Origin: Staphylococcus pasteuri
Lineage (GTDB): Bacteria; Bacillota; Bacilli; Staphylococcales; Staphylococcaceae
Length of the DNA: 64,000 nucleotides
Assembly (NCBI RefSeq): GCF_003970495.1
Contig: NZ_RXWW01000091.1
Coordinates: 1-64,000, forward strand
Reading direction: 5' to 3'
The translations under genes and the position numbers were made by a program. This document shows positions 51,532 to 62,560 of the stretch, piece after piece. Positions within the stretch are counted from its first letter, which is position 1. Each line of letters starts with the position of its first letter. The notes beneath the pieces were generated by a model. That model had not been told where the DNA came from and did no database searches. It worked only from the letters and a program-made list of their open reading frames with translations.

Positions 51532-52326
51532 TCACTCTTCTTTTATATAATTAAACCTAAAATATATGCCATCCGGCCCTTTAACATTCAAATGGGTCGT
51601 TTCTGGATAATGAAAATCTACAAGTGCTAAGCCATAAGAATGAGAATTATCAACGCGTTTAGTTCCGGATATCCATTGATTTATAGCTAAATGATGGTGG
51701 TAATGTTGAGATGATAAAAAGAATGAATAGTCATCCATATATGCTGATTCTTCTAAACCAAAATAATTTAAATAATAATCTTTGACTTCAGATATACGTA
51801 CCGTCTTTAAATGTAACGTACCAATTTTAGCCTCATCTGGAATGCCTTGCCACTTTTCGTCTGAAACTTCATTTAATAAACGTGGGACGTTAATTGGCAC
51901 AATATTAAGCAATGCTTTATCATCCTCATAATGCCATGACTCAAAATCTTGATCGACATAAAATTTCAAACCGTTGCCTTCAGGATCTTCAATAAACAAA
52001 GACGTTGAAACACTTTGTTCTCCACCGTTAACAGGTATTTCATAATCGCTCAATTGTACTAATAAATCAGCTAAATCAGATAGCGTTGGCAACATGATTC
52101 CTAAATTAAATAACCCAGCTTCTGACATTAATGGTTCTCGTCCATTAGTAATTTCATTTAACGTAATGAATGTATTTGACATTCCTACTTCATATTGAAT
52201 GCTCGTCATCGTTTCGTTAACAATATTTAACCCTAATATTTCTTCATAAAAAGGTTTAAGTTCATCTTTATCTCTTACATTTATAGTTATTCCATTTACA
52301 AAATTTGCATTCTTATTATGAAACAT
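51532..52326 (-). CDS. Two-domain VOC (glyoxalase/ring-dioxygenase-like) protein
   Basis: The likely start MFHNKNANFVNGI at 52326 has GAGGTAGT upstream; the frame opens six codons earlier. The 264 residues form two vicinal-oxygen-chelate modules (about 10-125 and 145-260), as in CatE-type extradiol dioxygenases. Metal-like residues are seen in IGTLHLKTVR and YGLALVDFHY. Without a known substrate only the fold can be given. Its place between ileS and lspA looks like a staphylococcal addition. Confidence 0.8.
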   Translation of the reverse strand: MFHNKNANFVNGITINVRDKDELKPFYEEILGLNIVNETMTSIQYEVGMSNTFITLNEITNGREPLMSEAGLFNLGIMLPTLSDLADLLVQLSDYEIPVNGGEQSVSTSLFIEDPEGNGLKFYVDQDFESWHYEDDKALLNIVPINVPRLLNEVSDEKWQGIPDEAKIGTLHLKTVRISEVKDYYLNYFGLEESAYMDDYSFFLSSQHYHHHLAINQWISGTKRVDNSHSYGLALVDFHYPETTHLNVKGPDGIYFRFNYIKEE

Positions 52327-52407
52327 ACATACTACCTCTTTCATAAAGCTTATCTATAAATTTAACTCATTATTGAAATTATTATCAGTAACATCCATAT
52401 TTTTAAT

Positions 52408-52436
52408 ATTATGCTAAAAATTTATACTAAAAGCAA
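52408..52436 (-). promoter_or_regulatory. Promoter for the VOC-CHAP unit
   Basis: TTGCTT (52431-52436) and CATAAT (52408-52413) are 17 bases apart on the minus strand. The 341-base gap from 52327 to 52667 otherwise contains only the ileS terminator. Confidence 0.5.
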
Positions 52437-52604
52437 CTTAATTGCTAAAAATATTGCTTGAAAGAGCATAATGAGAACATGACATTTCAATTAAACTTAC
52501 ACTAATTCATTCCAATTTTAATGACTATCTAAATTTTCATTAGCTAATATATGAACGTAAAAATAATAAAGTAACCTTTATCAATATTTCAAATTTAAAA
52601 ATAT

Positions 52605-52650
52605 AAAATAAAAGCTGTTAGCAATGTCAATTGACACTGCTAACAGCTTT
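52605..52650 (-). terminator. Terminator after ileS
   Basis: AAAGCTGTTAGCA pairs with TGCTAACAGCTTT, with an inner palindrome GTCAATTGAC. On the minus strand it is followed by TTTATTTTAT. It closes the ileS transcript. Confidence 0.88.
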
Positions 52651-52667
52651 AAATCAATGATCTAATA

Positions 52668-55418
52668 TTAATTTAATGTTTTTACGACTTCTTGACAACG
52701 TGGGCATAAGTGATCTAGTTCTCCTACTGATCCTAATTGATCACTGTAGTTCCAGCATCTTTCACATTTTTCACCTTCAGCATGTTCAATACGGATATCA
52801 CCATATTGATAAGCTTGACCATTGTCAACGTGGTCAACTACTTCTGCTTGAGAAGTAATAAATAATTGTTGTAAGTCATTAAATTGTTGTAAGAATTCTG
52901 AAGCATTGAAATCACTATTACTACCGATAGTCACTTTAGCTTCTAATGATTTACCAATGACTTTTTCATTACGAGCTGCTTCTAATGCACGGTTGACGTC
53001 ATCACGTAATTTCATAAATGTATTCCATTTATCTAATAATTGTTGGTCTACTTCTTCAACTTTTGGCATATCAGCTAAATGTACACTTTCTTCTTTAACA
53101 TGTGGCGTATGTGACCAAACTTCTTCTGCAGTATGCACTAAGATTGGTGCAAGTAATTTAGTCATATCAACTAAGATTTGATATAACACTGTTTGCATAC
53201 TACGACGTTTATGTGATGAACGTTCTTCAATATAAAGAATATCTTTACCATAATCTAAGTAGAAATTACTTAATTCTACATTGATAAAGTTTTGTACTTC
53301 TTGATAAATATTAAGGTAATCAAAGTTTTCATAGTTTTTGATAGTACTAGCAGTGAATTCACGTAAACGATGTAATAAATAACGATCGACTTCTAATAAA
53401 TCCGCTTCAGCAATACCATCTGTTTCTGGATTGAAATCATTCACATTACCTAACATAAATCTTAATGTATTTCTGATTTTACGATATACATCTGACGTTT
53501 GTTTTAAAATTTCATCTGAAATACGCACATCAGCTAAATAGTCTGTACTACTTACCCATAAACGTGCAATATCAGCACCTTTTTGTTTTACAACTTGATC
53601 CGGTACAATCACGTTGCCTAATGATTTACTCATTTTCTTACCTTCTCCATCCATGACGAAACCATGAGATAATAAGAATTTGTATGGTGATTGACCTTTT
53701 GTTGCCACTGCAGTTGTAATTGATGAGTTAAACCAACCACGATATTGGTCACTACCTTCAAAGTATAAATCTGCTGGGAAACTTAATTCAGGGCGTGTTT
53801 CAAGTACACCTCTATGAGATGATCCTGAATCGAACCATACGTCCATAATATCTTCTTCTTTAGTAAATTCGCCATTAGGACTTCCTGGATGAGTGAATCC
53901 TTCAGGTAATAAATCTTTAGCTTCACGTTCGAACCAAATATTTGAACCATGTTGTTCGAATAAATCTGCAACATGATTAACTGTTTCTTTAGTCATGATG
54001 ATGTCGCCATTTTCAGCATAGAATACTGGTAGTGGAACACCCCATACACGTTGACGAGAAATAACCCATTCTCCTCGATCACGAATCATATTGTAAATAC
54101 GAGTTTTGCCCCAATCTACTTTAAAATCAGTATTATCAATCGCATCTAGAATATCTTGTCTTACTTTATTAATAGAAGCAAACCATTGTGGTGTCGCACG
54201 GAAAATAACTGGTTTTTTAGTTCTCCAATCATGTGGGTAACTATGAGTAATGAAGCTTAGTTTTAATAAAGCATCTTTTTCTGTTAATAAATCAGTAACA
54301 GCTTTATTCGCTTTGTCATAGAACATACCTTCAAATGGTCCGCCTTCTTCAGTGAACACACCTTTATCATTTAGTGGACTAATAACAGGTAAATCATATT
54401 TTTGACCAACGATATAGTCATCTTCCCCGTGTCCAGGAGCAGTATGAACACAACCTGTACCAGCATCAGTAGTGACGTGGTCTCCGTTAATAACTAATGA
54501 AGTTCTGTCTAAGAATGGATGTTGTGCTTCAACATATTCTAATTCCTTACCTGTAAATTCTTTTTCAAGTTGGATTGAATCTGTATCCCATTCTAATGCT
54601 TCTGCAACTGTTTCTGCTAGAGCTTGTGCAATAATGTATTTTTTACCGTTAACATTATATTGTCCATATTTTAATTCTGGATGAACTGTAATCGCTACAT
54701 TTGAAGGGATTGTCCATGGTGTAGTTGTCCAGATAATAAATTGTGCGTCAGGATCAACGACACCTTTGTCATCTTTAACATTAAACGCTACATAGATTGA
54801 AGCAGAACGTTTATCATGGTATTCAATTTCAGCTTCAGCTAATGAAGATTCACTTGATGGTGACCAATATACTGGTTTTTTACCTTTGTAAATTAAACCT
54901 TTGTCAGCCATTTCACCAAATAATCGAATTTGTGCTGCCTCATATTCAGGGTTTAATGTGATATACGGATTATCAAAATCACCACGTACACCTAAACGTT
55001 TGAAATCATTTTTTTGAATTTCAACTTGTTTTAAAGCAAACTCTTTACATTTTTCTCTAAATTCAGCAGTAGTCATTTTTTTACGATCTACGCCTTTTTT
55101 AGTTAATGCTTGTTCAATTGGTAAACCATGTGTATCCCAACCAGGAACATACGGGGCATAAAAGCCTTGCATCGTTTTGTATCTAACGATGAAATCTTTA
55201 ATAATTTTATTTAAAGCATGACCCATATGTAAGCTACCATTAGCATAAGGTGGGCCATCATGTAAAATGTAAGATTGGTTTCCTTTATTTTTATCTAATG
55301 CTTTTTGGTATTGATTGTCTGCATCCCATTGTTCTTGAATTTTTGGCTCTTTATTAGGTAAGCCACCACGCATTGGAAATTCTGTTTTTGGCATTAATAA
55401 CGTATCTTTATAATTCAT
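52668..55418 (-). CDS. ileS: Isoleucyl-tRNA synthetase
   Basis: IleS charges tRNA-Ile with isoleucine. The 916-residue class I enzyme has the HIGH motif as HMGH in [17 protein letters not shown] (about 57-73), the CP1 editing domain with [12 protein letters not shown] and GHGEDDY, KMSKS in [13 protein letters not shown], and a C-terminal zinc finger with CERCWNY and CPRCQEV. It has AGGAGG as its site. It is controlled by a T-box upstream. It is the mupirocin-sensitive (chromosomal) type by length. Confidence 0.98.
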   Translation of the reverse strand: MNYKDTLLMPKTEFPMRGGLPNKEPKIQEQWDADNQYQKALDKNKGNQSYILHDGPPYANGSLHMGHALNKIIKDFIVRYKTMQGFYAPYVPGWDTHGLPIEQALTKKGVDRKKMTTAEFREKCKEFALKQVEIQKNDFKRLGVRGDFDNPYITLNPEYEAAQIRLFGEMADKGLIYKGKKPVYWSPSSESSLAEAEIEYHDKRSASIYVAFNVKDDKGVVDPDAQFIIWTTTPWTIPSNVAITVHPELKYGQYNVNGKKYIIAQALAETVAEALEWDTDSIQLEKEFTGKELEYVEAQHPFLDRTSLVINGDHVTTDAGTGCVHTAPGHGEDDYIVGQKYDLPVISPLNDKGVFTEEGGPFEGMFYDKANKAVTDLLTEKDALLKLSFITHSYPHDWRTKKPVIFRATPQWFASINKVRQDILDAIDNTDFKVDWGKTRIYNMIRDRGEWVISRQRVWGVPLPVFYAENGDIIMTKETVNHVADLFEQHGSNIWFEREAKDLLPEGFTHPGSPNGEFTKEEDIMDVWFDSGSSHRGVLETRPELSFPADLYFEGSDQYRGWFNSSITTAVATKGQSPYKFLLSHGFVMDGEGKKMSKSLGNVIVPDQVVKQKGADIARLWVSSTDYLADVRISDEILKQTSDVYRKIRNTLRFMLGNVNDFNPETDGIAEADLLEVDRYLLHRLREFTASTIKNYENFDYLNIYQEVQNFINVELSNFYLDYGKDILYIEERSSHKRRSMQTVLYQILVDMTKLLAPILVHTAEEVWSHTPHVKEESVHLADMPKVEEVDQQLLDKWNTFMKLRDDVNRALEAARNEKVIGKSLEAKVTIGSNSDFNASEFLQQFNDLQQLFITSQAEVVDHVDNGQAYQYGDIRIEHAEGEKCERCWNYSDQLGSVGELDHLCPRCQEVVKTLN

Positions 55419-55441
55419 TTACTTTCATTCCTCCTAATTAT

Positions 55442-55640
55442 AAAAAAGAACTCTAAGTTCAATTAACAGGGACGGTTATACCGCGGTACCACCCTGATTA
55501 ACTCAACTTAGAGTTCTCTCTTGAATGTATTCATTTTAAATAAATCAGTGATATAAGAAACATGCTTATATTAGGCTCCCACCATTTCCTAATTCGCTGT
55601 GATAAGTGTTTTGTTTCTTACGCGTCTGATTTTTTATTTT
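55442..55640 (-). promoter_or_regulatory. T-box leader upstream of ileS
   Basis: The minus strand carries the T-box sequence AGGGTGGTACCGCGG (55481-55495), followed by a terminator formed by AACTTAGAGTTCT and its complement (55447-55459 with 55505-55517) and T6. Stem I lies upstream, with TAAGAAACA/TGTTTCTTA and GGTGGGAGCC. An ATC in TTATATCACTGA is a likely isoleucine specifier. Uncharged tRNA-Ile would favour read-through. The base of stem I reaches into the divIVA stop codon. Confidence 0.93.
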
Positions 55641-56284
55641 TGATTTGGTGATTCTGATTGAGTCACTGAATCACTTTGAGATGTTGAAACCGTACTTTCT
55701 GAAGATTCAGTTGTTTGAGACTGACTTTGAGCATTTTGTTTCATTGCTTTTTCTTCTTCAGTTAAATCATTTTCATTTAAATGGTGAATGTCTTCTAAAG
55801 TGACTTGTTCAGCATCTAAATCATAATTTAATAAATAATCCCAATCGTCATTCTTAAGTAAGTCTAATTGAGCTTCAACTAACATACGGAAACGAGATCT
55901 AAATACTTTAGATTGACGTTTCATATCTTCAGTTTGGAAAGCTAAACGACGTGCTTTTTCTACCGCATCGTTTACAATTTGATCAGCTTGCGCTTGAGCT
56001 TTGGCAATTGTTGCTTCTGCATCTTTATTCGCTGCTAATTTAGTTTCTTCACCAGCTTTTTGTGCTTGTACTAATGCGTCAGTTACAGATTGATGAACAT
56101 CTTGATATGACTTAATATTAGTATCTCTTTCTTCAATAACTTTTTCAAGTTGTTTTTTATCTTCTTTTAATCTTTCTATTTCAGAGCTTAATTGTTCTAA
56201 ATAGTTTGCAACTTCAGTAGGTTCTAGACCATTTTTCACACGAGTAAACTCTTTGCTTTTAATTTCACTTGGTGTAAAAGGCAT
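55634..56284 (-). CDS. divIVA: Cell division and polarity protein DivIVA
   Basis: DivIVA marks curved membrane and septa. The 216-residue protein has the N-terminal lipid-binding and crossed-loop region FTPSEIKSKEFTRVKNGLEPTEVANYLEQ (in two parts, residues 3-31), a long coiled coil (about 30-70 and 85-170), and a disordered Ser/Gln-rich tail. It is the last gene after ylmH, as in the dcw region of other staphylococci, and is immediately followed by the ileS T-box. Confidence 0.97.
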   Translation of the reverse strand: MPFTPSEIKSKEFTRVKNGLEPTEVANYLEQLSSEIERLKEDKKQLEKVIEERDTNIKSYQDVHQSVTDALVQAQKAGEETKLAANKDAEATIAKAQAQADQIVNDAVEKARRLAFQTEDMKRQSKVFRSRFRMLVEAQLDLLKNDDWDYLLNYDLDAEQVTLEDIHHLNENDLTEEEKAMKQNAQSQSQTTESSESTVSTSQSDSVTQSESPNQK

Positions 56285-56307
56285 TTTATGTCCTCCTTAA
56301 TTTTACA

Positions 56308-57078
56308 CTATTTGAATAATGTATTATAGGTAATGTGTATTTTATCTTTTTTAGTTCTTCCACCTATATCGGTCATTTGTGCTCTACCGAAACCTTGGAT
56401 GGAAAGTAAATCATTCATTTCTAATTGAAAATCAGGTGAATCAATGATTGTGTGATTCACTTTTACTCTTTTTTTCTCGATGAGTTGTTTCGCAATCGAT
56501 CTTGATTTGTGAATCATTTCTTTAAGTACAACATCAAGTCTTAGTGCACTCACCGTTGAACTATGAATCTTCCAATTCTCTTCTGATTGTATCATATCTT
56601 TCAAAGGAATAGAATTAAGTTTAATTGTAGCACCTTTGATTTTAGTGAATTCTAACATAATAAATGATTCTAAAGCTTTTGTCAAAACAAATTGAATACG
56701 TTCTCCAACCATAATATCTCCAAGTTGATTTCTATCTATTCCTAAAGACATCAATGTCCCTAATACATGTTGGTGTTGTATTGTAACAAACTTTTGTGGA
56801 TAGTCTATTTCAATTAAAGTTAAATCAAAATCACTTTCATTTGGTTCGTAATAAGAAGGTGTGATCAGTGCACGTTGTCGTTCAGCTTGAGGTCCCCCAT
56901 TAAAATGAACAACCAAATCTTCATAACTACCAACAATAACTTCCAATATATACTGACCTCTAGGATCTAAAAAGTTCGTTAATACTGGCGCATAATGTCG
57001 TTCAGCTTGTTGGCATTTATCGATTAATAAATCAATGGTTGCTTGTTCTTCTTTTCTAAAATGCTGATAAATATCGAT
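56308..57078 (-). CDS. ylmH: RNA-binding S4-domain protein YlmH
   Basis: YlmH is an S4-domain RNA-binding protein; recent work in Bacillus links YlmH to rescue of stalled 50S complexes with peptidyl-tRNA. The C-terminal S4 domain (RLDVVLKEMIHKSRSIAKQ onward) is clear. The start is unusual: the frame is open to GTG at 57123, but that codon has no ribosome binding site. The only good one (AAGGAGG, 57087-57093) lies eight bases before ATC at 57078, followed by GATATTTATCAG (DIYQ), where homologues begin. I give 57078, about 256 residues; 57123 and a GTG at 57087 are alternatives. Confidence 0.8.
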   Translation of the reverse strand: MDIYQHFRKEEQATIDLLIDKCQQAERHYAPVLTNFLDPRGQYILEVIVGSYEDLVVHFNGGPQAERQRALITPSYYEPNESDFDLTLIEIDYPQKFVTIQHQHVLGTLMSLGIDRNQLGDIMVGERIQFVLTKALESFIMLEFTKIKGATIKLNSIPLKDMIQSEENWKIHSSTVSALRLDVVLKEMIHKSRSIAKQLIEKKRVKVNHTIIDSPDFQLEMNDLLSIQGFGRAQMTDIGGRTKKDKIHITYNTLFK

Positions 57079-57143
57079 GTTTGACACCTCCTTATTTTTA
57101 AGTAGTTTAGCCAGTTCAGTCACATTATTTTACAAAGTTAACA

Positions 57144-57183
57144 ATAAAACGAGGCAAACTGGCATACTTCCAGTTACCTCGTT
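57144..57183 (-). terminator. Terminator between yggT and ylmH
   Basis: AACGAGG-CAAACTGG pairs with CCAGTTA-CCTCGTT with one mismatch and a seven-base loop, followed on the minus strand by a TTTTATT run. It lies inside the usual sepF-yggT-ylmH-divIVA series, so ylmH-divIVA may have its own start of transcription. Confidence 0.85.
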
Positions 57184-57228
57184 ATTCAACAACATCTATA
57201 TTATTTACTATCTTTTAAGTATTTACTC

Positions 57229-57522
57229 TTATCCAGCTAAGTGAACTAAAATCATGTTGAAAATAGTCACTAATCCTCGTTGGAATAATACTAAAACAAT
57301 GATAGCAACAATAGATGATATATCAATAATTCCAATTGGTGGAATTATTTTTCTAAATGGTTCCAAAAATGGTTCGTAAATCTTCCCGAGTATTTCACCA
57401 AACTTAGATTCTCGAATATTTGGCACCCAAGAAGTAAAGAAATAAACAATCATTCCATAATAATAGATTTGAACAATCCAAATTATAATTCGGAATATTG
57501 TATTAAGTAATCCAATATCCAT
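57229..57522 (-). CDS. YggT family membrane protein
   Basis: This 97-residue protein has two hydrophobic stretches, about 8-27 and 67-92, joined by a hydrophilic loop ESKFGEILGKIYEPFLEPFRKIIPP, which contains the family's PFLEPFR-type signature. YggT proteins sit near septum genes in Gram-positives and are thought to be membrane partners of division, but the role is not settled. It lies 11 bases after sepF. Confidence 0.88.
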   Translation of the reverse strand: MDIGLLNTIFRIIIWIVQIYYYGMIVYFFTSWVPNIRESKFGEILGKIYEPFLEPFRKIIPPIGIIDISSIVAIIVLVLFQRGLVTIFNMILVHLAG

Positions 57523-57533
57523 ATGTTATCTCC

Positions 57534-58127
57534 TTATTCGTAATGTTGCTCCATATTCTCAATATGGTCTGTAATGCTACCAGCAACTTCAACATTGTCT
57601 GGAGTACATAGGAAAATATCTGTACCGACACGTTGGATATCGCCACCAATTGCATATACTGTACCACTCAAGAAATCAATAATACGTTTAGCAGAGACTT
57701 TATCAATGCGTTGTAAATTAACTAAAGTAGCACGACGATTTTTTAATTCATCTGCAATATCTTGAGTGTCTGAGAATACACGTGGTTCAAATAAACACAT
57801 TTTTGAACTTTCTTGAGTAGCAACATTTGTTTGTGCATTATTATTCATCGTTACAACATTTCTTGAGTTTGATTTAGAATTATTAGTCATACGATAATTC
57901 CTTTCTTCAGAAGTTGAATTATATCTAGTTGAACTTTTTTGTGGCACTGATTTAATAGCACTTGTTTTTGACGTAGCCGGTTCTTGTGCTACCTCTCTTT
58001 GTGATTCAACTTCACGTTCTTGTTTACGATCACGTTCTTGTTCGCGTTCTTCTGGTACTTCCACTTCTTCTTCATCTTCAACTACAAAAAAACCATTAAA
58101 TAAATCTTTTAAAGCCACGGGGCTCAC
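57534..58127 (-). CDS. sepF: Cell division protein SepF
   Basis: SepF anchors and bundles FtsZ at the membrane and can replace FtsA in part. The 197 residues have an N-terminal amphipathic membrane-binding stretch ([12 protein letters not shown], 5-16), an acidic and Gln/Arg-rich linker (about 17-100), and a globular C-terminal domain (about 105-190, [26 protein letters not shown]). It starts with GTG overlapping the yggS stop (GTGA). Confidence 0.96.
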   Translation of the reverse strand: MSPVALKDLFNGFFVVEDEEEVEVPEEREQERDRKQEREVESQREVAQEPATSKTSAIKSVPQKSSTRYNSTSEERNYRMTNNSKSNSRNVVTMNNNAQTNVATQESSKMCLFEPRVFSDTQDIADELKNRRATLVNLQRIDKVSAKRIIDFLSGTVYAIGGDIQRVGTDIFLCTPDNVEVAGSITDHIENMEQHYE

Positions 58128-58801
58128 TCCTCTTCTCCTACAAGTTTAGTCCCAATTCTTACAAACGTAGCACCTTCTTCTATAGCAATGAGGTAATCGT
58201 TACTCATACCCATAGATAATTCAGTACACGGTGCATATTCTAAATTGAGTTTCTGTATTTCGTCTCTTTTTATTCGTAATTTTCTAAATAATGACTGTAT
58301 GTATTCAACATCATCTGTAAATGGTGCCATAGTCATTAATCCGACTATTTTTATATTCTCATATTGTTTAAGGTCTTCGATAAATGAATTAACATCGTCT
58401 AAATCAATACCATGTTTAGAAGATTCTCCAGAAACATTCACTTGCAAGAAACAAGAAATAGTATGATTGGCACGTTTGTTAATTTCTTTAGCTAAACTCA
58501 TTCTATCTAAAGCGTGGAAGTAATCAACTTCATTGATGACATCTTTAACCTTTCTAGATTGCAAAGATCCGATAAAATGAAACACTGCATCACTAGGTAG
58601 TGCTTCTTTCTTTTCTTTAAATCCTTCAAGTCTATTCTCACCAAAGTGACGAAGTCCAGCTTGATAAGCTTCTTTAGCTCGCTCTATTGTAACATACTTT
58701 GTCACTGCAATCACGCTAGGCTGTGTTGAAATGTTACTTTTTTCTCTTTGCTGATTTATTTCATCGTTAATTTTTGCCAAATTTTCTTCGATTTTACGCA
58801 T
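58124..58801 (-). CDS. YggS-family pyridoxal phosphate homeostasis protein
   Basis: This 225-residue PLP-binding TIM-barrel has the cofactor lysine in [11 protein letters not shown] (about 32-42) and [19 protein letters not shown] and [20 protein letters not shown]. It manages PLP and amino acid pools rather than having a defined reaction. It shares a base with pgeF (TAATG) and four with sepF. Confidence 0.95.
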   Translation of the reverse strand: MRKIEENLAKINDEINQQREKSNISTQPSVIAVTKYVTIERAKEAYQAGLRHFGENRLEGFKEKKEALPSDAVFHFIGSLQSRKVKDVINEVDYFHALDRMSLAKEINKRANHTISCFLQVNVSGESSKHGIDLDDVNSFIEDLKQYENIKIVGLMTMAPFTDDVEYIQSLFRKLRIKRDEIQKLNLEYAPCTELSMGMSNDYLIAIEEGATFVRIGTKLVGEEE

Positions 58802-59613
58802 TAATCTTCACCTTGCTTTCTTCCGATGAAGGCTAACATTCTACCAGTTTGCCCTTTCTCTACTCTATAGGAAAAGAAATAATCTAAGTTTTCTGATGTA
58901 GCATAATCTGTAATATAAATATTATCTTTTGGTACACCCACACTTTGTAATAATAAAGCATTGGCTTTTTTTAAATCGATACCATGTCTGTCTTCATCTC
59001 GTGTTTCTATATATTGTGTTGTTTCAATATCTAATGTTTCAAATTTAGATTTAATATTATCATTAATTTCATACGAATTTGAAGTTGCAGGACCTATCAC
59101 AACTTGTAAATCATTTAAGTCAAAATCGATTTGTCGAACCATTTCTTTTACAATTTCACCATATGTACCTCTCCAACCTGCATGAGCTAAACCAACATAA
59201 TGATTTTTCTCACTATAAAAATATACTGGTACACAATCTGCATAACACATCGTTAATAAAATATTAGGTTCATATGTATACAGACCATCAATGCCATGTA
59301 AATCATTAGTGATTGCATCGATATTAGTTCCTTTATCTGCAGCTGTGATTTTGGCTACTTTATTTTCATGAGTTTGTATAGGAAATACCCAATCTCTTCT
59401 AGGAAAATGTATCAAATCGGCTAAAATAGCTTGATGCTTTGATATATTATCTTGATCATCGTCAACGTATCTAGCCATATTAAATGCATTTTCAGGATAC
59501 ATACTTAAGCCACCCTCTCTCGTAGTAAATCCAAGGGTAGTATTTGTCTTATTTTCGTCTTTGTATTCTAAAAAATGATCTTGTTTAATAAATTTTTCAG
59601 TCAAATGTTTCAC
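58801..59613 (-). CDS. pgeF: Peptidoglycan editing factor PgeF (YfiH, laccase domain)
   Basis: This 270-residue protein belongs to the DUF152/YfiH group; the E. coli homologue removes misplaced residues from peptidoglycan precursors, and others show purine nucleoside activities. Conserved metal-binding motifs are visible: [11 protein letters not shown] and [15 protein letters not shown], and [10 protein letters not shown]. The start is uncertain: GTG at 59613 has AAGG only two bases away, while a TTG at 59604 is better spaced. A TATAAT at 59674-59679 may belong to its promoter. Confidence 0.88.
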   Translation of the reverse strand: MKHLTEKFIKQDHFLEYKDENKTNTTLGFTTREGGLSMYPENAFNMARYVDDDQDNISKHQAILADLIHFPRRDWVFPIQTHENKVAKITAADKGTNIDAITNDLHGIDGLYTYEPNILLTMCYADCVPVYFYSEKNHYVGLAHAGWRGTYGEIVKEMVRQIDFDLNDLQVVIGPATSNSYEINDNIKSKFETLDIETTQYIETRDEDRHGIDLKKANALLLQSVGVPKDNIYITDYATSENLDYFFSYRVEKGQTGRMLAFIGRKQGED

Positions 59614-59792
59614 AACCTTAAGTATGAATTTTCAATATTTGCTATTAATGATAAAAATGGCTTTCGTAAAGTTATTATATAACATTTTTATTTGTAATTA
59701 AATTAAAACTATTTTAATTGTACATGGATTAACATGCTTTTTCTTAAACTTTAGAATCTGGTTATAATCTTAAAAATTCCTATGTAAAAAAT

Positions 59793-59824
59793 TAAAAAGT
59801 CATCAGAATTCAATCTGATGACTT
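59793..59824 (-). terminator. Terminator after ftsZ
   Basis: A perfect eleven-base stem (AAGTCATCAGA with TCTGATGACTT, 59797-59807 with 59814-59824) with a six-base loop is followed by TTTTTAATT on the minus strand. It closes the divIB-ftsA-ftsZ end of the dcw cluster before pgeF. Confidence 0.9.
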
Positions 59825-59848
59825 AAAATAATATGTTTAGAGAATTAA

Positions 59849-61027
59849 TTAACGTCTAGTTCTTCTTGAACGTCTTTCTTCTCTGTTTCTAATAAAGCTA
59901 GGAATATCATCGTCTTTAGTTGTATGAGTTCTTTCGTTCACACTGTCAGAAGATGATGCACTTGAAGCAGAACTGCTTACAGATTCTTCTCTATCTACAG
60001 AATGAGATGATGAAGCACTAGTTACACTAGAACCGAATCCAGTACTAGAAGCTTTACGTCCTTGAGAAGATGGTTTGTCTTCAAATCCAGTAGCAATAAC
60101 TGTAACTACAATTTCATCTTGTAATTCTGGGTTAATTACTGTACCGAAAATCATGTTCACGTCTTCATCAGCAGCATCTTGTACGATATCAGCAGCTTCT
60201 TGAGCTTCGAATAAAGAAAGTGATTCCCCACCTGTAATGTTCATAAGCACACCTTGTGCACCAACAATAGAAGTTTCTAATAAAGGTGAAGAAATAGCTT
60301 TTTTAGCTGCTTCTACCGCTCTATTTTCTCCAGATGATACGCCAATTCCCATTAAGGCAGAACCTTGGTTTGACATAATAGTTTTCACGTCAGCAAAGTC
60401 TAAGTTAACTTCACCAGATACAGCGATTAAGTCAGAAATACCTTGTACACCTTGACGTAAAACGTTGTCTGCTTCTTTAAATGCTTCCATCATAGGAGTT
60501 GATTTATCAACGATATCTAATAAACGATCATTAGGAATAACGATTAATGTATCTACAGCAGCTTTCATTGATTCAACGCCGGCAGCAGCTTGTGTTTGAC
60601 GTTTACGACCTTCAAAGCCGAATGGACGAGTAACAACACCAACTGTTAAAGCACCCATTTCTTTAGCAATTTTTGCTACTACAGGAGCAGCACCAGTACC
60701 AGTACCGCCACCCATACCTGCAGTTACGAATACCATATCTGCACCTTGGATTGCATCTTCAATTTGTTCACGTGATTCTTCTGCAGCTTTTTTCCCAATT
60801 TCTGGGTTAGCTCCAGCACCTAATCCACGTGTTAATTTTTCACCAATTTGGATTTTTGATTCAGCTTTAGATAAGTTTAAAGCTTGTCCATCCGTATTGA
60901 TAGCGATAAATTCTACATTATTCATACCGTGGTCAATCATACGGTTTACAGCGTTGTTACCGCCGCCACCTACACCGATGACTTTTAAAGTCGCTAAATG
61001 ATTAAATCCTTGTTCAAATTCTAACAT
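59849..61027 (-). CDS. ftsZ: Cell division protein FtsZ
   Basis: FtsZ is the tubulin-like GTPase that forms the division ring. The 392 residues contain the GTPase fold (about 10-315) with [10 protein letters not shown] (18-27), the tubulin signature GGGTGTG (106-112) and [12 protein letters not shown] Ser-rich disordered linker (about 320-370) leads to the conserved tail peptide [21 protein letters not shown] (parts of the last 21 residues) that binds FtsA and SepF. It has a GGAGGAAATT site. Confidence 0.99.
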   Translation of the reverse strand: MLEFEQGFNHLATLKVIGVGGGGNNAVNRMIDHGMNNVEFIAINTDGQALNLSKAESKIQIGEKLTRGLGAGANPEIGKKAAEESREQIEDAIQGADMVFVTAGMGGGTGTGAAPVVAKIAKEMGALTVGVVTRPFGFEGRKRQTQAAAGVESMKAAVDTLIVIPNDRLLDIVDKSTPMMEAFKEADNVLRQGVQGISDLIAVSGEVNLDFADVKTIMSNQGSALMGIGVSSGENRAVEAAKKAISSPLLETSIVGAQGVLMNITGGESLSLFEAQEAADIVQDAADEDVNMIFGTVINPELQDEIVVTVIATGFEDKPSSQGRKASSTGFGSSVTSASSSHSVDREESVSSSASSASSSDSVNERTHTTKDDDIPSFIRNREERRSRRTRR

Positions 61028-61059
61028 TTAAATTTCCTCCTAGTTTTAATGGCCAATAA

Positions 61060-62478
<1,419 letters not shown>

Positions 62479-62560
62479 TTACTATTAAAATACACTATGT
62501 TTAGTTTACAATACGTTGATAAGCTTGTGAACTATAAACACATACTAATATCAAAATTTT

